A stretch of DNA of 34,161 bases from Clostridiales bacterium (GCA_031270945.1 JAISWZ010000459.1:1-34161); one strand, 5' to 3'; positions 1 to 8,762 are shown, counted from the stretch's first letter. The notes: a model not told the origin generated them from the sequence alone. Program-made: numbers and translations.

Positions 1-91
1 TTGTGCCATAGGCTACAGCATCTCCAGCTAGCTTAACATAGTCAATGCTATGATGTTCCTGCCTCTTTCCTTGCCAAGCATTCAACTTAGA
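1..91. repeat. 91-bp perfect direct repeat, copy 1
   Basis: Positions 1-91 are identical to 229-319. The copy sits at the very edge of the window, so it may extend to the left. On the minus strand it reads as about 30 codons without a stop, including the peptide QEHHSIDYVKLAGDAVAYG. Perfect identity inside an otherwise strongly diverged repeat region points to a recent duplication. Confidence 0.9.
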
Positions 92-228
92 CCCCCCGAG
101 TTTGGCCGCACCGCTTTCAACAGGATTTTTGTCTAGGCAACTTTGAGATTGCAACAATTGGCTCCGCGCTTGGCCATCTGAGCTTCAGGGAAACTCCGAT
201 GCTTTCCGAAATCCTTATTTTTTTACCT

Positions 229-319
229 TTGTGCCATAGGCTACAGCATCTCCAGCTAGCTTAACATAGTCAATGCTATGATGTTCCTGCCTCTTTCCTT
301 GCCAAGCATTCAACTTAGA
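229..319. repeat. 91-bp perfect direct repeat, copy 2
   Basis: This is an exact second copy of 1-91, 228 bp downstream. On the minus strand the open frame through it is about 70 codons long and stops a few codons past the repeat, at the AT-rich stretch near 218-228. No promoter or ribosome site for that frame was recognised. Confidence 0.9.
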
Positions 320-675
320 AAAACTCAAGCATCCCGAGCTTGGCCGCACCGCTACGCACTGGAAGAATTTCACTTCCAGCTTTAAAATCCTAAAGCTTAC
401 TCTGCTTAAAGTCGTTTCTCAATTCGACCGCGCCGCTTTCTACAGGGTTCTTATCCGGGCAACCTTTGGATTACAGCGATGGGCTCCACACTTGGCCATC
501 TAGGCTTCAGCAAACCTAAAAAGCTTATACTGCTTAAAGGCATTTTCACAGTTTGGCCGCACCGCTTTCAACAGGATTTTTATCTGAGCGACCTTTGGAT
601 TACAGCGATGGACTCTGCGTTTGTCCATCTGGGCAGCAGAGCCTATCAAGCCAAATGGGCTTCTTTTTCAGTTCA

Positions 676-902
676 CCCGCACCGCTTTTCACCGAAGCAA
701 TTTCTCTCCTACCTAAAAATCATAGCAGTGATGCCAATCGATGCCTATGTACTCGGCTATGGGCAATAACAACACCAGCAACCGCTTTATGTCTTCATGG
801 CATCCTGACATCTCTCCGTCACCGCTTTTCATTGGAGCGATTAAGTTTAACTTGCATACGTTGGCATAACATCCTCGTTTACTCTCTCACCGCTTTCCAG
901 GA
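676..902. repeat. About 227-bp diverged repeat, family B copy 1
   Basis: This segment matches 1396-1622. Shared landmarks in order are CCGCACCGCTTTTCAC, a GATGC-TATCGATGC-like stretch, CTCGGCTATGGGCAAT, CCGCTTTATGTCTTCATGGC, ATCTCCGTCA-C-GCTTT, CTTACGTTGGCATA-like, and ACCGCTTTCCA. The copies differ by many substitutions and small indels, so the duplication is old. Confidence 0.8.
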
Positions 903-1395
903 TGACTTTCTGGGCAACTTTAGGATTACAGCGAAAGGCTAAGCGTTTGACCAGCAAAGCAGTAACAAACCAAAAAAGCTTATACTTCTTAAAAGCGCAT
1001 CTCTTTCGATCAGATGTTTATCTGGGCCTTTTGAATTTCAGCATTAGACTCTATGGCCTAAATGCATCTTCTCAGTTCGGCCACACCGCTTTCAACAGGC
1101 TGTTTATCTGGGCAACCTTTGGATTACACCTAAGGACTCGTGCTTGACCGTCTAGGATTCATCCAAACCTAAAACGCTTATATCACTTTAGGGCATCTTT
1201 CGCAGTTCGCTCCACTTTAGGATCAGCTATGGACACAGCGTTAATTCGGCAGAGCAGTAAAATGGCTTCTTACTCAATTCGCCCGCACCGCTTCAACAGG
1301 ATGTTTATATTTTCAACTTCAGGATGCGCAACAAAGACCTCCGTGTTTGTTCGTCTGTTAGCCCTCTGAGTCTGCATGACAGCTCACCCTGCTAT

Positions 1396-1622
1396 CCCGC
1401 ATCGCTTTTCACTGGAGCAATTTCTTAAGAACGCACACAGTGATGCTTATCGATACTTTAGCGCTCGGCTATGGGCAATTACAACTCAAGCAATCTTAAA
1501 CCGCTTTATGTCTTCATGGCATCCTAACAGATCTCCGTCACTGCTTTCCACTGGAGCGATCATGTTTAACCGGCTTACGTTGGCATATCATCCTCTTCTA
1601 CTCTCCCGTACCGCTTTCCACA
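1396..1622. repeat. About 227-bp diverged repeat, family B copy 2
   Basis: Second copy of the segment at 676-902, offset by about 712-720 bp. CTCGGCTATGGGCAAT starts at 752 in copy 1 and 1464 in copy 2. Its open frame (1376-1651) is not shared with copy 1, which argues against coding on the + strand. Confidence 0.8.
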
Positions 1623-1700
1623 TGACGAATTTCAGTCCAAAATCAGAATAGCAAGCCCTCGCGTTGTTTCTTGGAACCGCTTGCTTTAGGACATTTCACT

Positions 1701-1942
1701 AAAGTCCAGTTGCCTCCATTTGACTAGCGTTAGGTTTGATTGGCAATTAAAATATCAGTTCAATTGCTTGAGTCCAGCAACTGATTCCCCAGTCTAGCAA
1801 AAGCCTAAAGCTCTCCCTCACCGCTCTCCAAGATGTCTGTCCGAAAATTTTAGGATTAATTCAATGTTTGTCCGGCAGAGCAGTGGCAAGCTAGAAAACC
1901 CCATGCCGCTTAAATACCTATTCTCAGTTCACTGGCGCCACT
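1701..1942. repeat. About 242-bp diverged repeat, family C copy 1
   Basis: Matches 1982-2223 with an offset of 281-282 bp. Shared landmarks are AAAGTCCAGT, ACTAGCGTTAGGT, CAACTGATTCCC, AGTCTAGCAAAA, CCTAAAGCTCTCCCTC, CAGTGGCAAGCTAGAAAA, and TAAATACCTATTCTCAGTTC. This is a true tandem pair with only about 40 bp between the copies. Confidence 0.85.
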
Positions 1943-1981
1943 CCACGCTTGGCCGCCTAAGCTATAGCAGAGTATTTCCCA

Positions 1982-2223
1982 AAAGTCCAGTCCCCTCTGA
2001 AAACTAGCGTTAGGTCTGATTAGCAATTAAATTATCAGTTTCAATTGCCTGAGTCCAACAACTGATTCCCAAGTCTAGCAAAATCCTAAAGCTCTCCCTC
2101 GCCGTCTTCCAGGATGTCTATCTGGGCAACCTTAGGATGATCTCAGTGTTTGTCTGGCAGATCAGTGGCAAGCTAGAAAAGCCCATACCGCTTAAATACC
2201 TATTCTCAGTTCACCAGCACCAC
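1982..2223. repeat. About 242-bp diverged repeat, family C copy 2
   Basis: Second copy of 1701-1942. Here the middle part carries the GTCTATCTGGGCAACCTTAG stretch typical of the family A core, where copy 1 has a diverged version. Families A and C therefore overlap, and the whole region seems to derive from nested duplications of one parent sequence. Confidence 0.85.
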
Positions 2224-2416
2224 GCAAACTGAAAGCCTCAAAATCATCTTTCCCAGTTCGCCCCCGCACCGCTTACTACTGGATGTTTATATGGGCAACT
2301 TTTGGATTGCAATGATAGACTCAGCGTTTGTCCCTCGCAGTGGCAAATCCCAAATGCTTATGGCATCTTTCCCTTTGCCCCCCGCGCCGCTTTTTACAGC
2401 AACGAGTTCTTTTTCA

Positions 2417-2644
2417 TCAAAAATGCTCAGTGAGCAACTGAAATTTTTTTGCTGACTTCAACGTAATTATAAATATCCGCTTTGTTTCTCGGCCTTTACG
2501 AATTTCCATATCTGCGGATATTCGAGTTGGGCAAACGACATAGGTTGCTTGGATCGGATGCGTTCCTTGTAAATAGTCTCCCGCAAAAGGAGGTGCGCAA
2601 AGACCTTCGGGAATTTTGGGATTTCTTAATATAGTCTCAAGCAA
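2417..2644 (-). other. Possible small open frame or gene remnant, unrecognised
   Basis: A 75-codon frame on the minus strand reads protein-like (for example PTRISADMEIRKGRETKRIF near its C-terminal half). The same frame stays open for about 13 codons upstream of its ATG to a TAA near 2684-2686, and an open stretch of about 35 codons lies beyond that stop. I do not recognise a family and see no ribosome site in front of the ATG. It lies between the repeat region and the kinase promoter. It could be a decayed gene or chance. Confidence 0.2.
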
Positions 2645-3020
2645 AATGTGACCGCAAAGACATACGGTAATTGGTTGGTATTCTTAAGCTGCCTCTTGAT
2701 TTTCTTCATCAGGAGAAGCGGTGAATGATGATGCAAGATGCTCCCGATTCAGGCTTTTCAAGGGCCGATGCCATCCAAAATGCGAATTTTAGAAGCTGAG
2801 AAACGGCCATCGAAAACCACTGTACTCAAGTTCTTATATATGGTATAATTCTACCAAAACAACCAGTTGCCAAAGCATTGCAAGCGGCTTAAGATTGCGA
2901 TGTGTGACAGGTTCCCGTATAACCACTATTCCACATGGCTAAAGCTCTGAGGGCTAACGGCCATATAGCGTCCAAATGCTGAAGCTTTCAACACCGATGC
3001 TTTTAATCTGATCCTAGCTC
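2645..3020. other. Intergenic stretch before the receptor kinase
   Basis: About 375 bp without a supported gene on the + strand. It holds the extended -10 element near 2841 and then about 170 bp of presumed 5' leader up to the ribosome site GAAAGGAG at 3021-3028. I see no strong hairpin and no known riboswitch pattern. Confidence 0.5.
2841..2849 (+). promoter_or_regulatory. Extended -10 promoter element for the LRR receptor kinase
   Basis: TGGTATAAT matches the extended -10 consensus (TGnTATAAT) exactly. I see no good -35 box at the usual distance, which extended -10 promoters tolerate. It lies about 190 bp before the TTG start at 3038. Confidence 0.6.
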
Positions 3021-3037
3021 GAAAGGAGTTGTTTTCC

Positions 3038-5548
3038 TTGTCCTTCATCGATAAATACGATTCGGGCACTTGGCGCATGGAATCATTTCTTGGCGAAGGC
3101 GCCTACGGAAAGGTCTACAAAGTCTCGAATGAAGAGGACTCCAATGAAAAGGTCTACAAAGTCTCGAATAAAGAGTTTGGCCATAAAAGCTATGCCGCTT
3201 TGAAAGTCATACCCATTCCCTATTCAAGCTCCGAGATAAGCCAGCTTATGTCTGAAGGCTTGGCAGACGACTCGCTCAACTCTTACATAAGCGCCATGGC
3301 AGAAGGCATACTGAGCGAAATAAGGTTCGTGCAGGAATTCCAAGACAGCGCAAACGTAGCAAGCTGCGAGGATTACGCAGTTATCCCCAAGGAAGATGAG
3401 CCAGGCTACAACATCCTCATACGCATGGAACTTCTTGAAAGCCTTGAAAATCTCCTGCCAACCCGATCTTTTGGCGAGGATGACGCAATAGCTGTCGGGG
3501 TTGACATCTGTCGGGCACTTGAGCTTCTAGACAAGAGCGGCTCTGTTCACAGGGATGTAAAGCCAGAAAATATATTCATTTCAAAGCAAGGACGTTACAA
3601 GCTTGGAGACTTTGGCATAGCAAGGCAAATTGACTGCGCGACTTCTGGCATGTCCAAGCGGGGCACACTTAATTACATGGCGCCTGAGGTTTTCAAAAGG
3701 CTTGAATATGCTACATCGGCAGACCTCTACTCTCTCGGGCTTATTCTGTACCGGATTCTAAACAACGACAGAATGCCTTTCGTTCCTGCCAATACGGCAC
3801 CGCTTGCCCAATCCGAGCGAAACAAGCTTTTTGAAAGGCGAATGAGCGGAGAGACTCTTCCTCCCCCGGCGCTTGCGTCTCCTGAGATGTCAAGAGTCAT
3901 TTTGAAAGCTTGCGCTTTTGATCGTAAAGACCGGTTCAAGACCGCTTCCGAGATGAGAATGGCGCTTGAGGCTTGCAGAGTTTCAAAAATCGTTTTGCCT
4001 CCCGAGACTCAGCCAGTTTCAGCTCCTGAACCCAAGCTGGTTCCAGATTCCGAACCCAAGCCAGTTCCAGTCCCTGAACCCAAGCCAGTTCCGGTCCCTG
4101 AACCCAAGCCAGTTCCGGTTCCTGAACCCAAGCCAGTTCCGGTTTCTGAGTCTAAGCCAGTTCCAGTTTCTGAACTTAAGCCATCGCTTGAGCCTTCGCC
4201 TCCAGATAGGGATCCAAAACGCGCTAAACCAAAAGAGATGTTCTTAATCGGAATGGCTTTGGCAATCCTTATTATTTTCGCAATCATTGCCTTGCCTAAG
4301 ACAAATTGGCCTACTGCGAGTTCAAGTGTTGATGGTTCGCCGCTTCCGGCAGCAACGGCAACCAACGCGCCAGCTCCAATCGCTGCGCCCTCTGTCGCTG
4401 CTACTCCTGTTCCGGCCGTTAAGCACACTATTACCCCTAAGCCTGCCAAGACCCCTTCTCCAACTCCGGTGCCAGAGGTGTACATAGAAATAAAGGGCAA
4501 GCAGTTTAGCTCTACGATAAGTACCCTGTCTCTGTCAGGCAGGGAATTAACTGATGCTGACCTTGCAAATATTAAGTCTCTAAAACAACTTTGGCATATA
4601 AGCTGCGGAGAGAACTCGATAACCGACCTCAGCCTCTTTGCTGGGCTTGAGCATCTATCGTCTCTTGATTTGCCTTACAATGAAATATCTGACATCGGTC
4701 CTATCTCCGATATCACGAGCTTGACCGACCTAACGTTGAAACATAATAAAATTAGTGACATCGCTCCGCTCTCCACTCTGACGAATCTAGCCAGGGTTTC
4801 ATTGAACGAAAATACAATTAGCGACATCACTCCGCTCTCCGGCCTCACTAATCTCCGAAGCCTTAACCTTGATGACAATCAAATAACTGACCTTAGCCCT
4901 CTCGCCAAGCTGAGCGACTTGGTTGCGCTTCAGCTTAGCGGAAACCTTATATCCGATTTTAGCCCTATTGTCAACCTTAACAATCTGGCCATGCTTGATC
5001 TCAGCTCAAACAAAAACGTAACTGACTTTAGCCCAATCTCCAAGCTCGATACTTTGGAATTGCTTCTCCTGTCTGAAAACGATATAACAGACATTCACTA
5101 TCTTTCAGAACTTCGCAATTTGGAAGCGCTTGATCTTGATGGCAACCACATTACTGACATCACCCCTCTATCCGGCCTTGACAATTTGAATACCCTTGGC
5201 CTGAATAAAAATCAAATAACCGATTTCAGCCCTCTTTTCAATCTCAGCAACCTGGTATCGCTCACCATAAATGACAACCAAATAACCGACATCAGCCAGT
5301 TTTCCAATTTCAGCAACCCGCCAACGATCCATTTGGATCTTGTAAACAACCAAATATCTGATATCAGCTCTCTTTCCAATTTCAGCAACCTAAATTATCT
5401 TTACCTGGATAACAACCAAATAACTGATTTGACTCCTTTGGCCGAATTATCCGATTTGCGCACTTTGTATCTCGATGGCAACCCTATCTCCCAAGAACAG
5501 CTGAGCTATATCGAAAGCGTTTTGCCGGATTGCTGGATCCACTTTTAA
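3038..5548 (+). CDS. Receptor-like Ser/Thr protein kinase with extracellular leucine-rich repeats
   Basis: A predicted membrane kinase of 836 residues. The N-terminal kinase domain (about 1-300) has the glycine loop GEGAYG, beta-3 lysine K56 (YAALK), HRD at 171-173 with KPEN, DFG at 191-193 and APE at 215-217, so it should be active. Next come a proline-rich linker with EPKPVPVP repeats, one membrane segment (about 401-422, FLIGMALAILIIFAIIAL), a Ser/Thr/Pro/Ala stretch, and about 14 leucine-rich repeats of 22 residues of the internalin-like type (NQITDISPL). The kinase should face the cytoplasm and the LRRs the outside. The start is set at TTG 3038, nine bases after GAAAGGAG; the same TTG context is kept in every paralog here. 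An in-frame 13-residue duplication follows the glycine loop. The ligand and the phosphorylation targets are unknown. Confidence 0.9.
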   Translation: MSFIDKYDSGTWRMESFLGEGAYGKVYKVSNEEDSNEKVYKVSNKEFGHKSYAALKVIPIPYSSSEISQLMSEGLADDSLNSYISAMAEGILSEIRFVQEFQDSANVASCEDYAVIPKEDEPGYNILIRMELLESLENLLPTRSFGEDDAIAVGVDICRALELLDKSGSVHRDVKPENIFISKQGRYKLGDFGIARQIDCATSGMSKRGTLNYMAPEVFKRLEYATSADLYSLGLILYRILNNDRMPFVPANTAPLAQSERNKLFERRMSGETLPPPALASPEMSRVILKACAFDRKDRFKTASEMRMALEACRVSKIVLPPETQPVSAPEPKLVPDSEPKPVPVPEPKPVPVPEPKPVPVPEPKPVPVSESKPVPVSELKPSLEPSPPDRDPKRAKPKEMFLIGMALAILIIFAIIALPKTNWPTASSSVDGSPLPAATATNAPAPIAAPSVAATPVPAVKHTITPKPAKTPSPTPVPEVYIEIKGKQFSSTISTLSLSGRELTDADLANIKSLKQLWHISCGENSITDLSLFAGLEHLSSLDLPYNEISDIGPISDITSLTDLTLKHNKISDIAPLSTLTNLARVSLNENTISDITPLSGLTNLRSLNLDDNQITDLSPLAKLSDLVALQLSGNLISDFSPIVNLNNLAMLDLSSNKNVTDFSPISKLDTLELLLLSENDITDIHYLSELRNLEALDLDGNHITDITPLSGLDNLNTLGLNKNQITDFSPLFNLSNLVSLTINDNQITDISQFSNFSNPPTIHLDLVNNQISDISSLSNFSNLNYLYLDNNQITDLTPLAELSDLRTLYLDGNPISQEQLSYIESVLPDCWIHF
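4018..4190 (+). repeat. 24-bp tandem repeat encoding the EPKPVPVP linker
   Basis: Inside the receptor kinase gene an 8-codon unit (EPKPVPVP and variants such as ESKPVPVS) is repeated about six times between the kinase domain and the membrane segment. The middle copies are nearly identical in DNA, so this linker probably varies in length between strains. Confidence 0.85.
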
Positions 5549-5583
5549 AATGTTCTGCCATATCGCGAAAGGAGTTGTTTCCC

Positions 5584-7470
5584 TTGGCCTTCATCGATAA
5601 ATGCGATTCAGGACCTATTCCTGAACATAAGCCATTGCTTGAGCCTTCGCTTCCACATAGGGATCCAAAACGCGCTAAATCAAAAGAGATGTTCTTAATC
5701 GGAATGGCTTTGGCAATCCTTATTATTTTCGCAATCATTGCCTTGCCTAAGACAAATGGGCCTTCTGCGAGTTCACGTGTTGATGGTTCGCCGCTTCCGG
5801 CAACCAACGCGCCAGCTCCAACCGCTACGCCCTCTGTTGCTGCTACGCCTTCTCTTGCTGCTACTCCTGTTCCAGCCGTTAAGCACACTATTACCCCTAA
5901 GCCTACCAAGACCCCTGCTCCTACTTTGACGCCAGAGATATACATAGAAATAAAGGGGTTACAGATTAGTGTTAAGAGTAGCGTCCTGCCTCTGTTTGGC
6001 ATGGAAATAACTGATGCTGACCTTGCCAATATAAAGTCTCTAAAACAGCTAGAGGAAATAAGCTGCGGAGAGAACTCAATAACCGACCTCAGCCTCTTTG
6101 TTGGGTTTGAGCATCTATCCGTTCTTTATTTGCATTACAATGAAATATCTGACATAAGTCCTATCTCCGATATCACGAGCTTGACCGACCTTATGTTGAA
6201 TCATAATAAAATTAGTGACATCGCTCCGCTTTCCACTCTGATGAATCTGACCATCCTTGATTTGAGCGAAAATGAAATTAGTGACATCACTCCGCTCTCC
6301 AATCTGACGAAGCTATCCAAGCTTGGATTGAGCGAAAATAAAATAACTGACCTTAGCCCTCTCGCCAAGCTGAGCGACTTGACTGAACTGATTCTTGGCG
6401 GAAACCTTATAGCCGATTTTACTCCCATTGTTAATCTGAATAAGCTGACCAGGCTCGATCTCGGCTCAAGCAAAAACGCAACTGACTTTAGCCCGCTCTC
6501 CAAGCTCAACGCTTTGGAAATGCTTACCCTATCTGAAAACGATATAACAGCCATTCACTATCTTTCAGAACTTCGCAATTTAGAAACGCTTCATCTAGAT
6601 GGCAACCAAATTACTGACATCACCCCTCTATCCGGCCTTGGCAAGCTGAATGGCCTTAACCTGGAAAAAAATCAAATAACCGATTTCAGCCCCCTTTCCA
6701 ATCTCAGCAACCTGAACTGGCTTTCCCTAAATAACAACCAAATAACCGACATCAGCCAGTTTTCCAATTTCAGCAACCCGAAAACGAGCTATCTGCATCT
6801 GAATAACAACCAAATATCTGATATCAGCTCTCTTTCCAATCTCAGCAACCTAAATCAGCTTTACCTGGATAACAACCAAATAACTGACATCAGTGCGCTT
6901 TCCAATCTCAGCAGCCTAAGTTGGCTTTCCGTGAACAATAACCAAATAGCCGACATCAGTGCGCTTTCCAATCTCAACAACCTAAGTTGGCTTTACCTAG
7001 ACAATAACCAAATAACTGACTTCACCGCGCTTTACGCTCTCAGCGATCTAAGAGCTCTCTCCTTGAATGACAGCCATATAACTGACATCAGACCGTTTTC
7101 CAATATCAAAAGCCGCCTGGGATCGCTCTATCTGGATAACAACCAAATATCTGACATTAGCTCTCTTTCCCATCTCAAGTTGCAAAGACTTAGCTTGGGC
7201 AACAATCAAATCGACGATATTAGCGTTTTGGAGAAGTTCATCGACCTGTTGGCTCTCTCCCTGCAGGACAATCAGATAACCGACATTAGCGCTCTTTACA
7301 GGCTCTTTAAGTTGCACACGCTCTACCTGGAAAACAACCAAATAACTGATTTGACCCCTTTGGCCAAATTATCAGATTTACGGAATTTGTATCTCTATGG
7401 CAACCCCATCTCCCAAGAACAGCTGAGCTATATCGAAAGCGTTTTGCCGGATTGCGAGATCCACTTTTAA
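5584..7470 (+). CDS. Kinase-less LRR membrane protein, paralog of the receptor kinase
   Basis: A 628-residue protein. It begins with the same few residues as the kinases (AFIDKCDSG) and then jumps straight to the PEHKPLLEPS linker, so the whole kinase domain is missing without a frameshift. The membrane segment (about 36-58), the Ala/Thr/Pro-rich stretch and the LRRs closely follow the upstream gene, but there are about 21 repeats instead of 14. Both end in the same cap (NPISQEQLSYIESVLPDC). The start is TTG 5584, behind GAAAGGAG. The gene begins 35 bp after the receptor kinase stops, so the two are probably one operon. The product should be a surface LRR protein with a tail of about 35 residues inside the cell. 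It might act as co-receptor or decoy for the kinase (inference). Confidence 0.85.
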   Translation: MAFIDKCDSGPIPEHKPLLEPSLPHRDPKRAKSKEMFLIGMALAILIIFAIIALPKTNGPSASSRVDGSPLPATNAPAPTATPSVAATPSLAATPVPAVKHTITPKPTKTPAPTLTPEIYIEIKGLQISVKSSVLPLFGMEITDADLANIKSLKQLEEISCGENSITDLSLFVGFEHLSVLYLHYNEISDISPISDITSLTDLMLNHNKISDIAPLSTLMNLTILDLSENEISDITPLSNLTKLSKLGLSENKITDLSPLAKLSDLTELILGGNLIADFTPIVNLNKLTRLDLGSSKNATDFSPLSKLNALEMLTLSENDITAIHYLSELRNLETLHLDGNQITDITPLSGLGKLNGLNLEKNQITDFSPLSNLSNLNWLSLNNNQITDISQFSNFSNPKTSYLHLNNNQISDISSLSNLSNLNQLYLDNNQITDISALSNLSSLSWLSVNNNQIADISALSNLNNLSWLYLDNNQITDFTALYALSDLRALSLNDSHITDIRPFSNIKSRLGSLYLDNNQISDISSLSHLKLQRLSLGNNQIDDISVLEKFIDLLALSLQDNQITDISALYRLFKLHTLYLENNQITDLTPLAKLSDLRNLYLYGNPISQEQLSYIESVLPDCEIHF

Positions 7471-7492
7471 GTTTTGCGCAATACGAATCGCG

Positions 7493-7512
7493 CCCTGCGC
7501 CACAGGGTTTTA
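7493..7512 (+). terminator. Weak hairpin after the LRR genes
   Basis: CCCTG and CAGGG (7493-7497 and 7503-7507) can pair around a 5-base loop, followed by TTTTAA. The stem is only five base pairs, so termination may be inefficient. Confidence 0.3.
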
Positions 7513-7524
7513 ACCCAAAGCCAC

Positions 7525-7553
7525 TATACACGAACTTTTTTCTGTGCTATACT
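7525..7553 (+). promoter_or_regulatory. Promoter before the first kinase-only gene
   Basis: TATACT at 7548-7553 is preceded by TGC, giving an extended -10. TATACA at 7525-7530 matches four of six -35 bases at 17-bp spacing. The -10 agrees with the TATACT of the three later paralog promoters. Confidence 0.5.
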
Positions 7554-7666
7554 TTGATCTGTAATGAACGGCTAGAAAGACTGGCGAGCGGCATGATTTA
7601 GAATTTCCTCGTCGTTTGCTCACCAGTGCATCTATGCCAACGCGCAACCCGGCGCATGTCCCAAGC

Positions 7667-7705
7667 GCGGAAAAGTCCTGGAGCTTTAGCTTCGTACTTT
7701 TCCGC
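7667..7705 (+). other. Leader hairpin before the first kinase-only gene
   Basis: GCGGAAAAGT at 7667-7676 pairs perfectly with ACTTTTCCGC at 7696-7705, with a smaller AGCT-type stem possible inside the loop. It lies about 30 bp before the ribosome site. A role in translation or transcript stability is possible but not shown. Confidence 0.4.
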
Positions 7706-7747
7706 CCAATTAGCATGCGCCTATTCAAGAAAGGAGTTGTTTTTCTC

Positions 7748-8656
7748 TTGTTCTCCATCGACAAATACGATTCTGGCGATTGGCACATAGAATCAGTTCT
7801 AAGCGAAAAGTCTTTCACAAAGGTCTACAAAATCTCCAAGCCAGAGTATTATGGCATTAAAACCTATGCTGCCTTGAAGGTCATCCCCGTGCCTCAATCA
7901 TACTCAGATATCAGCAATCTCATATCCGAGGGATTGTCTAGCGAGATGATCGACCATTACATAAACGACCAGATAAAGTATATAACCGCTCCTGTGCAGC
8001 TCATGCAGAAGTTGAGGTATTCGCCAAACATAGCGATCTACGATGATTGCAAAGTCATCCCGAAGCAAGGCGAAACAGGCTTCCTCGTCCTCTTGCGCAT
8101 GGAGTTTCTGGATAGCCTTTCGGCAGCCTTTTCAAACCGGAAGCTGACCGAGAATGACACAATAAAGATTGGAATTGACATCAGCCGAGCGCTTGAAGCT
8201 CTGGCGCCGCATAAGATTGTTCACAGGAATGTAAAGCCCGACAACATATTCTATTCCAAGTCCGGAAACTACAAGCTAAGCGACTTCGGCATAGCTAGGC
8301 AAATCGAGGAGTCATCAACCAATTTGTCCGTGAGGGGCACCTACAGCTACATGGCGCCCGAAGTCTACCATAAGCTCAAGTATGACAACTCGGTAGACCT
8401 CTACTCTCTCGGGATGGTTTTGTATCGGTTTTCAAACAACGGCAGAGTGCCCTTCCTTCCCAAGACAAAGCCGGAGATGTCCGACCGAGAAAAGGCCCTC
8501 CAGCAGCGGCTAAGAGGAGATCCGATTCCAACTCCTCAAGCGGCGTCCCCTGAGCTTGCAAAAATCCTTTTGAAGGCCTTAGCTTATGATCGCAATGACA
8601 GGTTTAACTCCCCCACAGAGATGAGAAAAGCGCTTGAAAGAATATACAGGGCGTAA
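7748..8656 (+). CDS. Ser/Thr protein kinase-like protein, predicted pseudokinase (HRN)
   Basis: A 302-residue kinase-fold protein with no membrane segment. The start is TTG 7748 behind AAGAAAGGAG; the longer upstream frame has no ribosome site. The beta-3 lysine is present (K44, YAALK) and so is DFG (179-181), along with a well-kept GTYSYMAPEVY activation segment. The catalytic loop reads HRN at 159-161, so the catalytic aspartate is replaced by asparagine, and the glycine loop is SEKSFT instead of GxGxxG. Catalysis is therefore unlikely, though nucleotide binding may remain. The usual hairpin at the stop codon is lost here (GCGTAAG), and the next kinase lacks its own promoter, so the two are likely co-transcribed. 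Confidence 0.88.
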   Translation: MFSIDKYDSGDWHIESVLSEKSFTKVYKISKPEYYGIKTYAALKVIPVPQSYSDISNLISEGLSSEMIDHYINDQIKYITAPVQLMQKLRYSPNIAIYDDCKVIPKQGETGFLVLLRMEFLDSLSAAFSNRKLTENDTIKIGIDISRALEALAPHKIVHRNVKPDNIFYSKSGNYKLSDFGIARQIEESSTNLSVRGTYSYMAPEVYHKLKYDNSVDLYSLGMVLYRFSNNGRVPFLPKTKPEMSDREKALQQRLRGDPIPTPQAASPELAKILLKALAYDRNDRFNSPTEMRKALERIYRA

Positions 8657-8762
8657 GTTTTACTTGGCTCAAAGACGCCCAAAGTTGCTGCGTCTCATGC
8701 CTTTGATCCGGATCCAGATATCCATGCCCGCAATTAACCCTAAAGAAGAAAGGGGTTTTCCC

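Larger units (their letters stand above)
1..2410. repeat. Degenerate interleaved repeat region without clear genes
   Basis: No open frame in this 2.4-kb stretch looks like a conserved protein. The sequence is built from diverged copies of a few motifs. A core like CCGCACCGCTTTCAACAGG, usually followed by a GGGCAACCTTTGGATTACAG-like stretch, starts near 106, 344, 428, 557, 677, 1081, 1283, 1396, 2264 and 2382. Two longer units (about 227 bp and about 242 bp) are each present twice and are listed separately. Short open frames on both strands come from the repeats. It could be a decayed repetitive coding region (see the finding on the minus strand) or a non-coding satellite. I see no terminal inverted repeats or transposase. 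Confidence 0.8.

Noticed and set aside
479..1651. Four + strand open frames (479-769, 553-942, 902-1147, 1376-1651) as genes
   Set aside because: They overlap each other in different frames, follow the repeat units, have no ribosome sites and are not conserved between repeat copies.
1..2410. CRISPR array
   Set aside because: Repeats are too long, too diverged and irregularly spaced; there are no constant short repeats with unique spacers, and no cas genes.
4009..4500. Antisense gene with a TGTGLGSG repeat, opposite the receptor kinase linker
   Set aside because: It is the complement of the EPKPVPVP-coding repeat; the sense frame has clear domain structure. The same applies to 5484-6029.
7616..7747. 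Longer N-terminus for the first kinase-only protein
   Set aside because: The extra 44 residues run through the leader hairpin; the ribosome site and the TTG start conserved in all paralogs lie at 7748.
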